DNA of 64,000 bases. Origin: Adiantum capillus-veneris. Lineage: Eukaryota; Streptophyta; Polypodiopsida; Polypodiales; Pteridaceae. The stretch is taken from positions 48,179,928 through 48,243,927 of the forward strand of contig CM043959.1 in assembly GCA_014529385.2 (NCBI GenBank), written 5' to 3'. Position numbers and translations under genes: made by a program. Below are positions 9,985-21,391 of this stretch, in pieces. The notes under the pieces are model-generated. The model made no database searches. It saw only the letters and a list, made by a program, of their open reading frames with translations, and was not told the origin of the DNA. Position 1 is the first letter of the stretch, and every line of letters begins with the position of its first letter.

Positions 9985-11601
9985 CTATACACATAGTCTC
10001 AGTATCACATCCTTACTATGTTTGTACAGCTGTCCTACTAAAAGTTGGAGATTTCGTGTTTGATGGATAATTGATAGTTGTCTTTCTATCTGCAACAATG
10101 AGCCGATTGTGAGTAGAGGAATGACCTCTTCGCTCCATCTCGGTACCATTTCTGTGTTAAACACATATGAATCAGGAAGGTCATCATCAACACCCTCAGG
10201 TGCTTCTTCATGAAATAGTCGTGAAAGATGATCTGCTCTTTGGTGTGTGGTCCCCTTTTTTACAACCACCATGAAGCCAAACTCAAGCAACAATATAAAC
10301 CAGCGAACAATTCTTCTAGTGTTGCAAGGTTTTTTTACTAGATACAATAGTGCTTGATGATCCACGAAGAAGACAAACTTGTTTGCTAGAAGGTAGTGTT
10401 TAAATTTCTTGACAACATAGATCATTCCTAGACCTTCTCTTTCCGTAGTGGTATGATTTCTCTCTGTGTTGTTTAGTTGCCTACTAGAGTATCAAATGGA
10501 AAAATCCATTTTCTTCTCACCTGGCTGGGCTAATATGCACCCGATGGCATAGGCTGATGCATCCACATGGACATGAAATATTTTGCTCCAGTCAGGGGCT
10601 TGCAAAATTGTAGCTGAAATTAAATGTTTCTTCAATTTTTGGAAAGTCTGCTCACATTCCTCCGTCCTTTCGAATTTTGTTATGAGGGCGTGCAATGGCT
10701 TAGCTATTACAACATACACCTATATGAAACGCCTCTAGTATCCGTAGTGCCCCATAAATGCTTGCACTCCCTTTATCTTCGTTGGTCTCCGTAGTGCAAT
10801 AATTATTTGCACCTTTTCTTGATCAATTGAAATTCTATTTTTGGACACAATGTGGCCCAAAATACGATACGTTTTTCATTTTTCAAAGACCTTTCCCAGA
10901 TGAGTGATGTGGTCACTTCGATGGGAATAAACGCAAAGATCACCCATGTAGATCTCCAGAAAATTTTTGAGATATTCTTTGAATGCGTGGGTCATTAGTC
11001 TTTGAAATGTGGCCGGGGCATTGGTCAAGCGGAAAGGCATTACCTTGTATGCAAATATACCCCACTCTGTCGCAAAAGTTGTCTTATGCTGATCTTCCAC
11101 TTTAATTGTCAACTGGTTGTAGCCTGAGAACCTATCCAAGAAACTATAAGACTCTTTCCGTGCTACCCTCTCAATAACATGATCGGTTATTGGCAGTGGG
11201 TATTTATCCCTGATGGTGGCTGCATTTACTTGTTTGAGGTTTACACAGACACACAATTTGCCATTCTTTTTGGGTACCAGCACAGTCGGGGACACCCACT
11301 CGGTGTGCTCAATCTCATAGATAAAATCAGTGCCCTTCAGTTTGTCTATTTCCTCCTTAATTTTCTTTGCAAAAGTTTCATTGTACGTGTAAGGATGTTA
11401 TCTGCGTGGTCTGGCATGACTCTTAAGAGGAATCGTGTGTTGACATATCTCATGATCTATCCCCTTTAGATCTTTGTATGACCATGCAAAGACATCTTTA
11501 TATTGCTTGAGAGTATCAACTAGAAGTTTATCTTCCTCTTCAGTAAGGTCCGTGGCAATATATGCCGGTTTAGGCTCCTCACCTGATTCTGCTAAGTTCA
11601 T
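9985..11601 (-). pseudogene. G1 pol: reverse transcriptase and RNase H, decayed
   Basis: Upstream block AWSYKDLKGIDHEICQHTIPL is the usual pre-RT segment. One TAA (11398-11400) follows, then EWVSPTVLVPKKNGK, FLDRFSGYNQ, KTTFATEWG and MPFRLTNAPATFQ. The catalytic box reads YMGD instead of YxDD, so one metal-binding Asp is lost. RNase H follows with HVDASAYAIGC, TEREGLGMIYVVKKF, FVDHQALLYLV and ADHLSRLF. Stops between 10,720 and 10,875 and at 10,490 break the frame. The sequence ends in the pre-integrase region (MVPRWSEEVIPLLT ... QLYKHSKDVILRLC). It copies RNA to DNA in intact relatives but is inactive here. Confidence 0.87.
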
Positions 11602-12115
11602 GCTTTTCGTGTTTTCAGGCCCATCATATGAAATTCCTGGTTCTTTGGGATGGTATACTTCTTATAGTGGGAAGGTGCATCAAATTTATCATCATTTGAT
11701 TCCTCATCAGTTTCCATTTTTATTGTCCAAACTTCCTTCAAAGCTCGTTTCAAATCATTGTATTTGACTTTGCGCTCCATCTTGGACAACTTAAACGATT
11801 TTTTGGTATTTTTCTCTTTTTTTGGTTTTTGTTTTGATGTTGTTTTGGTTGAGTCAGGTTTCATATATCGCTTTGATATCCTGTCCTTGAGGCAGTCAAT
11901 CGCTTTGACTAATCTCAAGTACTATGTTTTGTCACTTAATAGAGGTACTGAGTCCTCGTTGTTCTTGTTGTGGTTGTTTCTGCGTTTATCTTGATACTTG
12001 CGTTGTCTTAAAGGGTTTTGGTTTGGGAAATCATAGTAGATCACTCGTCAATCCTTCCGTTTGATGCTTTGACTCGAACGCTAGACAGCTCATCGTTCAC
12101 GTTATCCTCTAGCGT
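11598..12115 (-). pseudogene. G1 pol linker between protease and RT
   Basis: Lys/Glu-rich linker (KPKKEKNTKKSFKLSKMERKVKYN, WTIKMETDEESNDDKFDAPSHYKKY). It continues to the T1 insertion point at 12,115, where the frame ends LEDNVNDELSSVRVK. A stop and a frameshift are present. No enzymatic motif. Confidence 0.65.
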
Positions 12116-13260
12116 TGTGAGCGGGATGGAAACACACATAGCGCCTCTATAACGACCCGACACACACTCTTGGGAAGATACACACACACACACACACTAT
12201 GGGGCACCACTAGGCTTACACAACACACCTGGCCGAGATAGGGAACGCACCTCTGGAGTGAGAGGAGAGAGACTATCCACTTGCCCACTCCACACAGACA
12301 CACACACACACACACCCAAAAAACTCAGCTCAAAAGAGGAGATTTTCTGATGTTTAGATACAATTGATCTTGGGCCAACACCAATGGGGAAAATAGCTCA
12401 CACAATATGGGTAAAATAAGCCAGATACAATCACAAACTAGAGCCGAAACTTCGCTCATAGGAGAAACTTACACAGAAAAACAGCAAGAAAAGAGTGACT
12501 AATTTGGCAAAATGGACAGCGCCATCGCGTCCGGAACGGCCCAAAACCCCAGTCTACAATGTCAAAGTGCTCAAATCCGACCTCGGATGAGCAGTTTACG
12601 GCCAAAATAGGCTCCAAAATGAGCAAAAACACACCTACGGTTGTTCCTCCTGTCTTCTCCACGTTTTTTCTGGTCTTCTCTCTATTTTTTCAGTTCCCAC
12701 ACTTAGCTTTATTACTTGGGCACCCTTGGCCTTTTAGATGACCTCAAACGGACCCCGAACAGGCCAAAAACTGACCTCGCAGTGCATAGTTGTCACCTTT
12801 TTGCATCATTCGCACACCTGGCACTCAGCTTTTTTCCAATAATGCATCTCGCCACCACGTGAAGTGTCCCCAAAAAGTGGTCCTAATGATGACCTTTTTG
12901 CATAACTCTCACAAGAAAACAGCCACGTTGTGTCCGTCCTCATCCACGTGCAAATATTGACCTCGTTCGCCTTCCTGACGCCACTAGATGCCATCTGACG
13001 CACCTGCTGGCCTCACGTCGTCGGCCCGCGGATAGCTTCCTCGAGAAGTTTTACGTGCTACCAACTTCACTTTATTGTAGAAAAAACACACTAGTATTGA
13101 TAATAGTGAAAATCGCTGCACTATGTACATGCTGTCCTACCTGTACACATGTGGGCCCCACGTAACCACCTGGCTATGGAAATTGGGTAATCCTTTATTC
13201 GATGCACCATGCATGTGTATGTACATATGCGCAATCCCTTGCTCAAAAAAACTCCTGACA
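12116..13260 (-). repeat. T1 3' LTR
   Basis: 1,145 bp, TGTGAGCGGG...CTGACA on the plus strand. It matches the right LTR throughout with scattered substitutions and a small deletion in the right copy (around 20,180). It contains two short CA microsatellites (12,180-12,198 and 12,298-12,315). Confidence 0.93.
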
Positions 13261-13288
13261 TAATTTGCCCATCCCCTAGCCTGCTAGA

Positions 13289-13690
13289 TCATTCATGATC
13301 AGCAGCAGCAAAGAGAGATATGAGACTTGCTGCATCACAGGTCTCCTCATCCTTCACCAACATTGCTTGCTCCACAGACAGCTCATCTTGCTCCACCATC
13401 ATCAATCTAGCATGATACAATTTAAGACGCAATCCATTTACCCTTGACTTATGTAGAACACCATCCAGGTTAGCCAGCTGATATGTGCCATTTGGAAAAC
13501 ACTCCACTACCTTGAAAGGGCCTTCCCACTTAATTTGAAACTTCTTTTGGAAGGTGTTGTCCAGCTTACTGTTGTAGCGCAAAACCAAGTCATGCTTCTT
13601 GATACCCTTACTTTTGACCTTTTCATTTATTTTTGCCAAAGCCCTATCTTGCATCTGCCCATAATGCTCCAATGCACTCATCCTATCCAA
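13289..13690 (-). pseudogene. T1 integrase C-terminal domain
   Basis: Reads DLVLRYNSKLDNTFQKKF, QIKWEGPFKVVECFPNGTY, QLANLDGVLHKSRVNGLRLK. This is the GPY/F-type C-terminal module of Ty3/gypsy integrases (W-x-GPF-V ... NGTYxL). A stop separates it from the catalytic core upstream. It ends in an acidic tail. Confidence 0.82.
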
Positions 13691-14285
13691 CTAAACCTCT
13701 TGTAGTTGTAAGAGCCTCTCTTCGAATGCATCACTAGGCGGCCCAAGCAACTTCTCTAACATCTTGACCGCAAGCAACTCTACTTCCACAGGCAGTAGCG
13801 CTTCTTTTCCATACACCAAATGAAATGGAGTAAACCCTGTACCTGTCTTCACCGAAGTACGGTAAGCCCATAATGCACTAGGAAATTCCAAATCCCAATT
13901 CTTTCCTCGGTGCTCTGTCACTTTCGAAAGAATCTGTACCAACTCACCATTGAATCTTTCATTTAAGCCATTACACTGTGGGTAATAAGGAGTGGTATGC
14001 TGGTGCCTAATCTTCATCTTTGTGCATAAGAAGTCTAGCAGTTTAGCTCTAAATCCTGGCCCCTTATCTGAAAGTAGCTCTAATGGCACCCCAAACTTGC
14101 AACATATTATACACAAATTTTGCCACATCCTTTGCAGTGATGTGTTTTACTGCTATTGCCTCTGCCCATCTAGAGAGATAGTCCACTGCCGTCAAGATAT
14201 AGCTTTAGCCCCTGCTTGTGATAGGTAACGGGCCTATTGCATCAATCCCCCACTTTTCAAACACATCAAACGCCATAATGGTTTT
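13691..14285 (-). pseudogene. T1 integrase catalytic core, frameshifted
   Basis: The first part (14,285-about 14,110) reads KWGIDAIGPLP and AVDYLSRWAEA, with the first catalytic Asp in GIDA. A TAA follows ITSRG. After a frameshift near 14,110, the frame reads FGVPLELLSDKGPGF (second Asp), TPYYPQCNGLNERFNGE (catalytic Glu in NERFNG) and LWAYRTSVKTGTGFTPF. All three catalytic acids survive, but the frame does not. Confidence 0.85.
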
Positions 14286-14621
14286 TCATAGCTCTGGCTT
14301 CAACACTCTCTTCCCAAATGCTTGACACCTATTGCAAGACCTACACCAATAGTGAACATCCTTGTGCAAACTAGGCCATACATACCCCTCTTGCAAAATC
14401 TTATGCAAGGTGATCTTTAGAGCAAAATGGCCACCACATGCGCCTTCATGATTCTCTTCCAACACTCTGTAAAGCTCCTCCCGCCAAGGTACACATCTCA
14501 ACACGAGATCAGCCCCTTTCATGTATAAGACATCACCAATCAATTTGTACCTGTATGCTCTACGCACAAAGCCATACTTCTTAGACTTTTGAATCTCCTT
14601 TGGAATGATTCCTGCTAGCAA
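14286..14621 (-). pseudogene. T1 integrase N-terminal zinc domain
   Basis: H2C2 finger: H in ENHEGACGGHF and CRSCNRCQ, spaced as in Ty3/gypsy integrases (HHCC zinc module). It is separated from the RNase H part by a stop (about 14,622-14,630) and from the core by a TGA at about 14,283. Confidence 0.85.
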
Positions 14622-14627
14622 AAACTC

Positions 14628-17600
14628 CTAGACTTCTTGAGCCAAACTTTCCCGGCCATGATAAAGAGGTAAAGTGGTCCTCAACACAAATAGCTCCCCA
14701 ATCATGCCTTGAGCTGCTTCATGTGCCTCTCCATTTAGAGCACGTTCAATGTGTCTAATGATCCATGCTTTGAACTTTTTTAACAGGCCTTTAATTCTGA
14801 AGCACATTTCCTTCAATGAGGTGTTCTTGCTCTTCCACACACCCAGCACTTGCTTCACCACTAACAAGGCATCACCTTTTATGCTCAACCTTTGAACCCC
14901 ATGCTTCAAACAAATGTGTAATCCGGCTTCCAATGTAGCATATTCAGCCTCATTGTTACTATGCGCATCCAATTTGAACCCTCTCTTGCATACTAGCTTC
15001 CCCTCTGGGTCATAAAGTGCTATACCCCCTGAAGCTGCATCATGGCTCTTTCTGTATGAACCATCAAAGAACAACACATGTGCATTTCTGATCTGTGGCA
15101 CTTCTTCAACTACCTTTCTCACCACCTCTTCCTTAACAATAAGGGGATTCTCCTTGTAGGTCAACAAATCAGCTAGGGTAGCCCTTGTACTATCTTCCAC
15201 TAGAAAAGAGAACTCAAACTCTTGCAGCTCAATTACCCATTTCTTCACCACATTTGACATGTTAGTACCATTAATTAACTGTGGCAAAAAGGCATAACTC
15301 GTCAAGAAAACAAAAGGCCGTGGTAGCAAGTAATGACGAAATCGTCGACAAGCAAATATTACACTGGCCATCACTAGCTCTACTTCCGATAACTTTCTCT
15401 CCGCTACCAACTTCACTCGGCTTGCACAATAAACTGGCCTCATATAATGGCTGCCCTTCCCCTTTTGCAATAGCATAGCTCCAATGGCATCATCCCCTAC
15501 TGATGGATTTACATAAAAAACTTTCTCCCAATCAGGAGCCTGCATGGCTGACAAACCCCCTAACACCTCTTTCACCTCTTGAAACACTTCTTCACACTTG
15601 TCATCCCATTGCAATGGATCATGCTTTGCCACTTGCTGTAATGGATAAAGAAGCTGCGAAGACAATGGAATAAACCGTGTCATGTACTTCACTTTGTGTA
15701 TAAAGGTTGCCAATTGCTTCGTACTCGTAGGTGATGGAAGAAGAATAATAGACTTAACCTTGTCTGGATCAGCCTCAATGCCATTTTCTGACACCATGTG
15801 GCCCAATAACTTCACCCTTGGCTGTGCTAGATGACATTTCTTTGGATTTAGTTGTCCTCCACATTCATCATATCGAGCCAATACCATCTGCAACTTCTCA
15901 TGGTGATCAGCCCTACTGCTATAGACACAGAAGTCATCCATAAAAGCTTTAACACAACTACCAATGAATGGTTCCAACACCCAATTTGCTCTCTCTTGAT
16001 AGAAGGAAGGTCCATTTGACAACCCAAATGGCAATACTGTGTAGCAATAGCAGCCCCATGGCATAATAAAAGTTGTCTTTGTGCAGTCTTTAAGAGCAAT
16101 CTTCAATTGAAAATAGCCTGAAAAACCATCACACACACTGTACCTCTCATAACCTGCCACTGAATCCAAGATCTGATCGATGAATGGAAGAGGATATGGG
16201 TTCTTCTTAGTGGCTGCGTTTAAGGGTTTAAAATCCACACAAATTCTCCACTTCCCATCCTTCTTTGGACTGACTACAACTGGACTCACCCATTCTGTGG
16301 TCTCCACTGGAACTATGAACCCTGCCTTCAATAACTTGTCCACCTCTACCCGCAAGGCTTCCATTTGCTCTTGACCCATCCTTCTTAGCCTTTGCCGCAC
16401 TGGCTTAGCACCTTCTTTCAGCTCTATATGCATCTCTTCACCCTTGAACCCTCTGATCTCTTCATATGAAGTAATGAACAATTCAGGAAAACTAGCCAGC
16501 ATATGCAAAAATATATCCTTCTCCATAGCTGAGAGGTCTCCACTAATCATTTGCGTCATTAATTCCTGCTTCTTTGACAACTCAACCTTGGTTTGCATCA
16601 GCCCTTCAATCACTTCATAAGGCCCTTCACTTTCATCTTCAACCTCATTCGCAAATGCAACTAAACCAATCTCCTGGATTTCTTTGTCCATCAAAAGGAA
16701 TGCAATATCAGCATCCTCATCACTGCTGGTAGTGCTATCACTGTCCTCATCTGTCACCGTGGAAGAGTCTTCATCACTAGACTCATCCTCATCTTCATAA
16801 AGCTCCTCTAATAGTTTCCTTGTGTCCATATTATAAAGCTTCTTGGTACCTGTCTTTCCATAGAGGCTAATCGTACCATTTCGCCAATCTTGAACAGCTC
16901 CCACTGCACGTAACCATGGTCTGCCCAGTATAATAAGATATGCTCCCAACCCTGCTGGCATCACATGAAAATCAACCACTGCCTTTGCATCATATGCCTC
17001 CACTTCTAAGCTCTTTACAACACCCAAGCATTTTACTTTTTGATGGTTTGCCAATCTGATCCGAAAACCTGACACCCCAGCCACTGTGAGACCCATCTTC
17101 TCAACGCATGAGTGTGTTATGACGCATATTTGGGCTCCTCCGTCCACGTAACCTTGTCCCAAATTTTTCCTTTTATGCCACACATCTACTATTGGACAAA
17201 TGTCTGGTAGCTCGTCCATTGCCAACACCTTCACTGAACCTCTCTCTGGCTCTTTCTCCATTGGGTTAACCATCCTCTTCCACTGTCGCTTTAGCTTAGG
17301 CACCATCTCTATAAGCTGCCCATTAGTAACATCTGCCTTCCTGCTCGTCAGATCCTCCTTCAAGTCATAGCTTAATTGCCCATCCCCTAGTGGAAAATCT
17401 GAAACATGAAACTTTCGACGAGCTCTCCTTTTCCTCTTGGCCTTAACATCCTCGCCTTCATGGCTCTTTCCTTTCTTCTTACTAGGACCTGGGGCACTTC
17501 TTCCTTCCTTTTCCTCTGTGGTCCTCTTTTTAATAGGCATCACTAATGTATCCTCTAGCTTTGATGCCTTCTCCAAGGTGACTACACTTAGCACTTTTGT

Positions 17601-18632
17601 CTTCCCTTTTTCCTCCTGGGTCAGTCCACTGGTTCCTTCGTCTCCCTTAATTTCGATGCCATAATCATTTGACCTAGTTAGCACCTGTCTTGGAAATGGA
17701 TACATGTCTCCCCCCATCCTTGGTGGCTTATCACATTGCGGGCTGATGTGACCCAACTCTCCACAATTATAACATGTGGGCGTCTGCCTCCAAAACCTAC
17801 CATTGCTTTGTCCAACACCATTCCTAGGCCTTTCTTCACCTCCTGGCTGATTTGCAAACCTCCCTCGACCTCGATTATTTCCCACTTGACCTAGAATGTT
17901 TAGGCTGAGATTCTTCATCAAATCTACCATTTGCCTCATGTCTTGCCTTAGCCCATCATCTTGCACTGCTGTAGTGACCACTGTTGGCATAACCTGAGTA
18001 GTAACTACTGGTTCATGATGAACCCCTGACATGCACCCTTGTAAAGACTCTATAGGCTGAAATTCAGACCTCATTGGCAAAGACTCCACCCCTAACTGGC
18101 TCATTTTCCTCAGCTTCCACTCTTTGTTCCTTGCTACCTCTAGTGCATCCTCATGTGTCCTAAGCTTCTTTAGCTCCACTCTCCAATGTATATTCTCCCA
18201 AAGACCAGCCAAGAACCTGTCCTTCTTCATCATGTCAGGCGGGGGTACCTGTGGTGCTAAAGCCTTGCACATTCGCTCCCATGCCAATGAAAACTTACGT
18301 ATGTACGCATCTACTGGCTCACCTTCCTTCTGCACCAAACCTTGTACTTCTTGCCACACTTTGTCAGGATCTTCTATCTTCACAAACTCCACTTCCAATC
18401 CATGCCTTAGATTGTCCCAACTCAATCTTATAGGTGGATCTGCTGCAAGAAACTCCTCTTCAAATGCCATGGACCAAACTCGTGCATCACTCTTCAAACA
18501 AATTTGGAGAAGGCGTAACATTTGCGTAGGGTCATGAATCTGGTTGCTAATGCAGGCAACCTCCATCTTTTCCAAAAATTCTTCCACATCTTCATCACTT
18601 CTTCCATGAAACTCTGGATAAGAGAAAGCCAT
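14628..18632 (-). CDS. T1 gag-protease-RT-RNase H-second RNase H polyprotein
   Basis: Open from the ATG at 18,632 (MAFSYPEFHGRSDED), chosen because gag similarity begins there. The longer open frame upstream lacks gag features. Domains by approximate residue: gag 1-190; CCHC knuckle CYNCGELGHISPQC near 290; protease VDGGAQICVI near 494 followed by ILGRPWL; an acidic Asp/Ser/Glu stretch; RT with FMDD near 897; an RNase H whose catalytic Asp position reads VNPSVG, hence lost; a second RNase H starting FFDGSYRKS near 1190 with NNEAEYATLEAGL. The second RNase H is the hallmark of the Tat branch. The gag product packages RNA, protease cuts the polyprotein, and RT/RNase H make cDNA. At about 1,334 residues it lacks only integrase. 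Confidence 0.92.
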   Translation of the reverse strand: MAFSYPEFHGRSDEDVEEFLEKMEVACISNQIHDPTQMLRLLQICLKSDARVWSMAFEEEFLAADPPIRLSWDNLRHGLEVEFVKIEDPDKVWQEVQGLVQKEGEPVDAYIRKFSLAWERMCKALAPQVPPPDMMKKDRFLAGLWENIHWRVELKKLRTHEDALEVARNKEWKLRKMSQLGVESLPMRSEFQPIESLQGCMSGVHHEPVVTTQVMPTVVTTAVQDDGLRQDMRQMVDLMKNLSLNILGQVGNNRGRGRFANQPGGEERPRNGVGQSNGRFWRQTPTCYNCGELGHISPQCDKPPRMGGDMYPFPRQVLTRSNDYGIEIKGDEGTSGLTQEEKGKTKVLSVVTLEKASKLEDTLVMPIKKRTTEEKEGRSAPGPSKKKGKSHEGEDVKAKRKRRARRKFHVSDFPLGDGQLSYDLKEDLTSRKADVTNGQLIEMVPKLKRQWKRMVNPMEKEPERGSVKVLAMDELPDICPIVDVWHKRKNLGQGYVDGGAQICVITHSCVEKMGLTVAGVSGFRIRLANHQKVKCLGVVKSLEVEAYDAKAVVDFHVMPAGLGAYLIILGRPWLRAVGAVQDWRNGTISLYGKTGTKKLYNMDTRKLLEELYEDEDESSDEDSSTVTDEDSDSTTSSDEDADIAFLLMDKEIQEIGLVAFANEVEDESEGPYEVIEGLMQTKVELSKKQELMTQMISGDLSAMEKDIFLHMLASFPELFITSYEEIRGFKGEEMHIELKEGAKPVRQRLRRMGQEQMEALRVEVDKLLKAGFIVPVETTEWVSPVVVSPKKDGKWRICVDFKPLNAATKKNPYPLPFIDQILDSVAGYERYSVCDGFSGYFQLKIALKDCTKTTFIMPWGCYCYTVLPFGLSNGPSFYQERANWVLEPFIGSCVKAFMDDFCVYSSRADHHEKLQMVLARYDECGGQLNPKKCHLAQPRVKLLGHMVSENGIEADPDKVKSIILLPSPTSTKQLATFIHKVKYMTRFIPLSSQLLYPLQQVAKHDPLQWDDKCEEVFQEVKEVLGGLSAMQAPDWEKVFYVNPSVGDDAIGAMLLQKGKGSHYMRPVYCASRVKLVAERKLSEVELVMASVIFACRRFRHYLLPRPFVFLTSYAFLPQLINGTNMSNVVKKWVIELQEFEFSFLVEDSTRATLADLLTYKENPLIVKEEVVRKVVEEVPQIRNAHVLFFDGSYRKSHDAASGGIALYDPEGKLVCKRGFKLDAHSNNEAEYATLEAGLHICLKHGVQRLSIKGDALLVVKQVLGVWKSKNTSLKEMCFRIKGLLKKFKAWIIRHIERALNGEAHEAAQGMIGELFVLRTTLPLYHGRESLAQEV

Positions 18633-19700
18633 GGCTACCCAAATTATGATGCTTTGAGAACCCCTTCGAACACACGTGCAAGAACCCAAAACTTTTCACT
18701 ACCCAATCCCCAAAAACTTCAATGGAGCTCAACTTTAGATAAGGACAAACACATGCACATAAAATGAGTTTTCATAGTTAATCATCGGAATGACAACATG
18801 CAAAGGACATTCCAGGATCTCTCTCAATCTTCTTGGCCCAAACATAAAGACTATGCGCTAATGGAAAAAGATCTTCCTGGACACATGAACATTAATCTGA
18901 ATTCTTTGAGTTAAATGAAAAGGAGTGAACTGAGGGCCATTTTGATCATCCATTAAAGCCAACCATGAAGCTCCCAAGAAGGCACACCTGACTTAACCTC
19001 TGATTTTGCCAAAATTTCGGCAGCATAATAGCATAAAAGGCTCAAAAGACCAAAAAACCAACCATCATAACTTGGAAAAATTTTGGCAGAGTTTCCCCAG
19101 AAATAGAGCAGTAGGAACCTAAAATATAGACTGTATATGTATGCATAAACTGTCAACAATAGAACCCGAGCATCAAGTAGGACTCACTAGTACATAGCCT
19201 ATGGCGCGATCACGAAAAGGGTGGGGTGCTCCAGCTACCTGTATCACCGAAAGGATCTCCACATTTGAGAATCCCCCAGCTCAATAAAAACCTCACGCTA
19301 TCGACCCTCACACGAAGGATAATGCAAATCCCGTATAGTCAAGTCTCAGAAATGACTATCTTCCAGACCAAGTCTCAGAAATGGCTGGGACTGCCAAATA
19401 CAACCAAGTATGGCTCCACAAATGCGTACAATGGAAGTTTCCACAAGTAACGTACAATCCAGCAGACAATGCGCTCAAACAGGCGCCAAGTGATGCATAC
19501 CCACAACAACTGCAAGTGACATCATTGCTAGTATATCACTGTACTCCAGTTACCTGTACCTGTGTGAATCACATGTACCTGTACATGTCCCTATAACCTG
19601 TAACCTGTAACCTGTAATCTGCAACCTGCAACCTGCAACCTGTAAGCCCGAATCTCGAAGCTTGAAGCTTGAAGCAGAAGGTACTCGAAGAAGATCCTCC
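18633..19700. other. T1 5' leader
   Basis: About 1 kb between primer site and gag. No conserved protein seen. It contains a short CCTGTAA-type tandem repeat (19,592-19,643). Confidence 0.6.
19592..19643. repeat. 7-8-bp CCTGTAA/CCTGCAA tandem repeat in T1 leader
   Basis: Seven or more head-to-tail copies of CTGTAAC and CTGCAAC. The unit differs from the plant telomere repeat CCCTAAA. On the element's sense strand it lies just after the primer site. Confidence 0.85.
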
Positions 19701-19712
19701 GTGGGGGCGCCA
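19701..19712 (-). promoter_or_regulatory. T1 primer-binding site
   Basis: On the minus strand, TGGCGCCCCCAC starts six bases after the 5' LTR. TGG at this position pairs with the CCA end of a tRNA, as in other LTR elements. The tRNA species was not identified. Confidence 0.75.
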
Positions 19713-19718
19713 AAAGAA

Positions 19719-20856
19719 TGTGAGCGGGATGGAAACACACACAGTACCTCTATAACGACCCAACACACACTCTTGGGAAGATACACACACACACACACAC
19801 TATGGGGCACAACTCGGCTTACACAACACACCTGGCCGAGACAGGGAACACACCTCTGGAGTGAGAGGAGAGAGACTATCCACTTGCCCACTCCACACAG
19901 ACACACACACACACACACACCCAAAAAACTCAGCTCAAAAGAGGAGATTTTTTGATGTTTAGATACAATTGAGCTTGGGCCAACACCAATGGGGAAAATA
20001 GCTCACACAATATGGGTAAAATAAGCCAGATACAATCACAAACTAGAGCAGAAACTTCGCTCATAGGAGAAACTTACACAGAAAAATAGCAAGAAAAGAG
20101 TGAGGAATTTGGCAAAATGGACAGTGCCATCGCGTCCGGAACGGCCCAAAATCCCAGTCTACAATGTCAAAGTGCTCAAATCCTGAGCAGTTTACGGCCA
20201 AAATAGGCTCCAAAATGAGCAAAAACACACCTGCGACTGTTCCTCCTCTCTTCTCCACGTTTTTTCTGGTCTTCTCTCTGTTTTTTCAGTTCCCACACTT
20301 AGCTTTATTACTTGGGCACCCTTGGCCTTTTAGATGACCTCAAACGGACCCAAAACAGGCCAAAAACTGACCTCGCAGTGCATAGTTGTCACCTTTTTGC
20401 ATCATTCGCACACCTGGCACTCAACTTTTTTCCAATAATGCATCTCGCCACCACGTGAAGTGGCCCCAAAAAGTGATCCTAATGATGACCTTTCTGCATA
20501 ACTCTCACAAGAAAACACCCACGTTGTGTCCGTTCTCATCCGCGTGCAAATATTGACCTCGTTCGCCTTCTTGACGCCACTAGATGCCATCTGACGCACC
20601 TGCTGGCCTCACGTCGTCGACCCGCGGATAGCTTCCTCGAGAAGTTTAACGCGCTACCAACTTCACTTTATTTTAGAAAAAGCACACTAGTATTGATAAT
20701 AGTGAAATTCGCTGCACTATGTACATGTTGTCCTACCTGTACACATGTGGGCCCCACGTAACCACCTGGCTATGGAAATTGGGTAATTCTTTATTCGATG
20801 TACCATGCATGTGTATGTACATATGCGCAATCCCTTGCTCAAAAAAACTCCCGACA
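19719..20856 (-). repeat. T1 5' LTR
   Basis: 1,138 bp copy of 12,116-13,260, with TGTGAG and CCGACA ends on the plus strand. It is followed by GCGT, matching the four bases before the left LTR. Confidence 0.93.
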
Positions 20857-21391
20857 GCGTCTTATCAGTCAAGTCTTGAAAATCTTCTTCATCTGTTTGG
20901 ACAACGTCTCTTACAGAGATTTCGTCCACTATGTGTTGGCACTCGGCCACCCCTTCCTTGTCAGGTACGTCTTCCTCTGTCTTCAGAGTTAGGCAGACAT
21001 TCATTATCTAGAATGGAATGATATCATAACCTTCCTCATCACAAAATTTGGTGAGGGTCACCTCGTTTACACAAATATCAAGAGTAGCTAGTATTTGTTG
21101 CCATCCAAAAGGTTCGGACATCTCTTCTGGAAAAGGATTTGGTATGTATGCTTCGTCTTTTGCAGTCCTATCAAGAATGCAATTTTCCTTTTTTAGACTT
21201 CCGCAATCTGAAGCTCCTCCTGTCCACCACTAGTGAGCTTTGCTCTGGAGCCAATCCGGTATTTCTCCTTCCTGGTCAGTTGTGAAATGCAAGTCTTCTC
21301 CTAGGGTTCTTTCTACGTCTCTATAGCTATGATCTGTGACAATAATCTTCATAGTGACATCCTTGTTCCTGAGATAGATATAGTCGTAGCC
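20857..21391 (-). pseudogene. G1 linker, right-hand part after T1 insertion
   Basis: Acidic linker (MNVCLTLKTEEDVPDKEGVAECQHIVDEISVRDV, DEEDFQDLTDKT) running up to the T1 target site, where it joins in frame with 12,115. Stops interrupt the stretch 21,010-21,390. Confidence 0.6.

Larger units (their letters stand above)
12116..20856 (-). mobile_element. T1: nearly complete Tat-like Ty3/gypsy element
   Basis: 8,741 bp bounded by direct LTRs (12,116-13,260 and 19,719-20,856) starting TGTGAG and ending GACA. GCGT lies before the left LTR and after the right LTR, a target duplication of at least 4 bp. The coding order on the minus strand is gag, protease, RT, degenerate RNase H, second RNase H, then integrase. 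A primer site sits next to the right (5') LTR and a purine-rich tract (GGGGATGGGC) beside the left (3') LTR. Gag to second RNase H is a single open frame, but the integrase has stops and a frameshift, so the element is probably defective yet recent. Confidence 0.92.

Noticed and set aside
19592-19643. Telomere-like repeat
   Set aside because: The unit CCTGTAA is not the plant CCCTAAA repeat and the array is only about 50 bp, inside the T1 leader.
20717-21021. Pair of overlapping frames crossing the T1 right LTR edge
   Set aside because: Plus-strand frame is antisense to G1 linker and LTR; only the minus-strand part beyond the LTR is real G1 linker.
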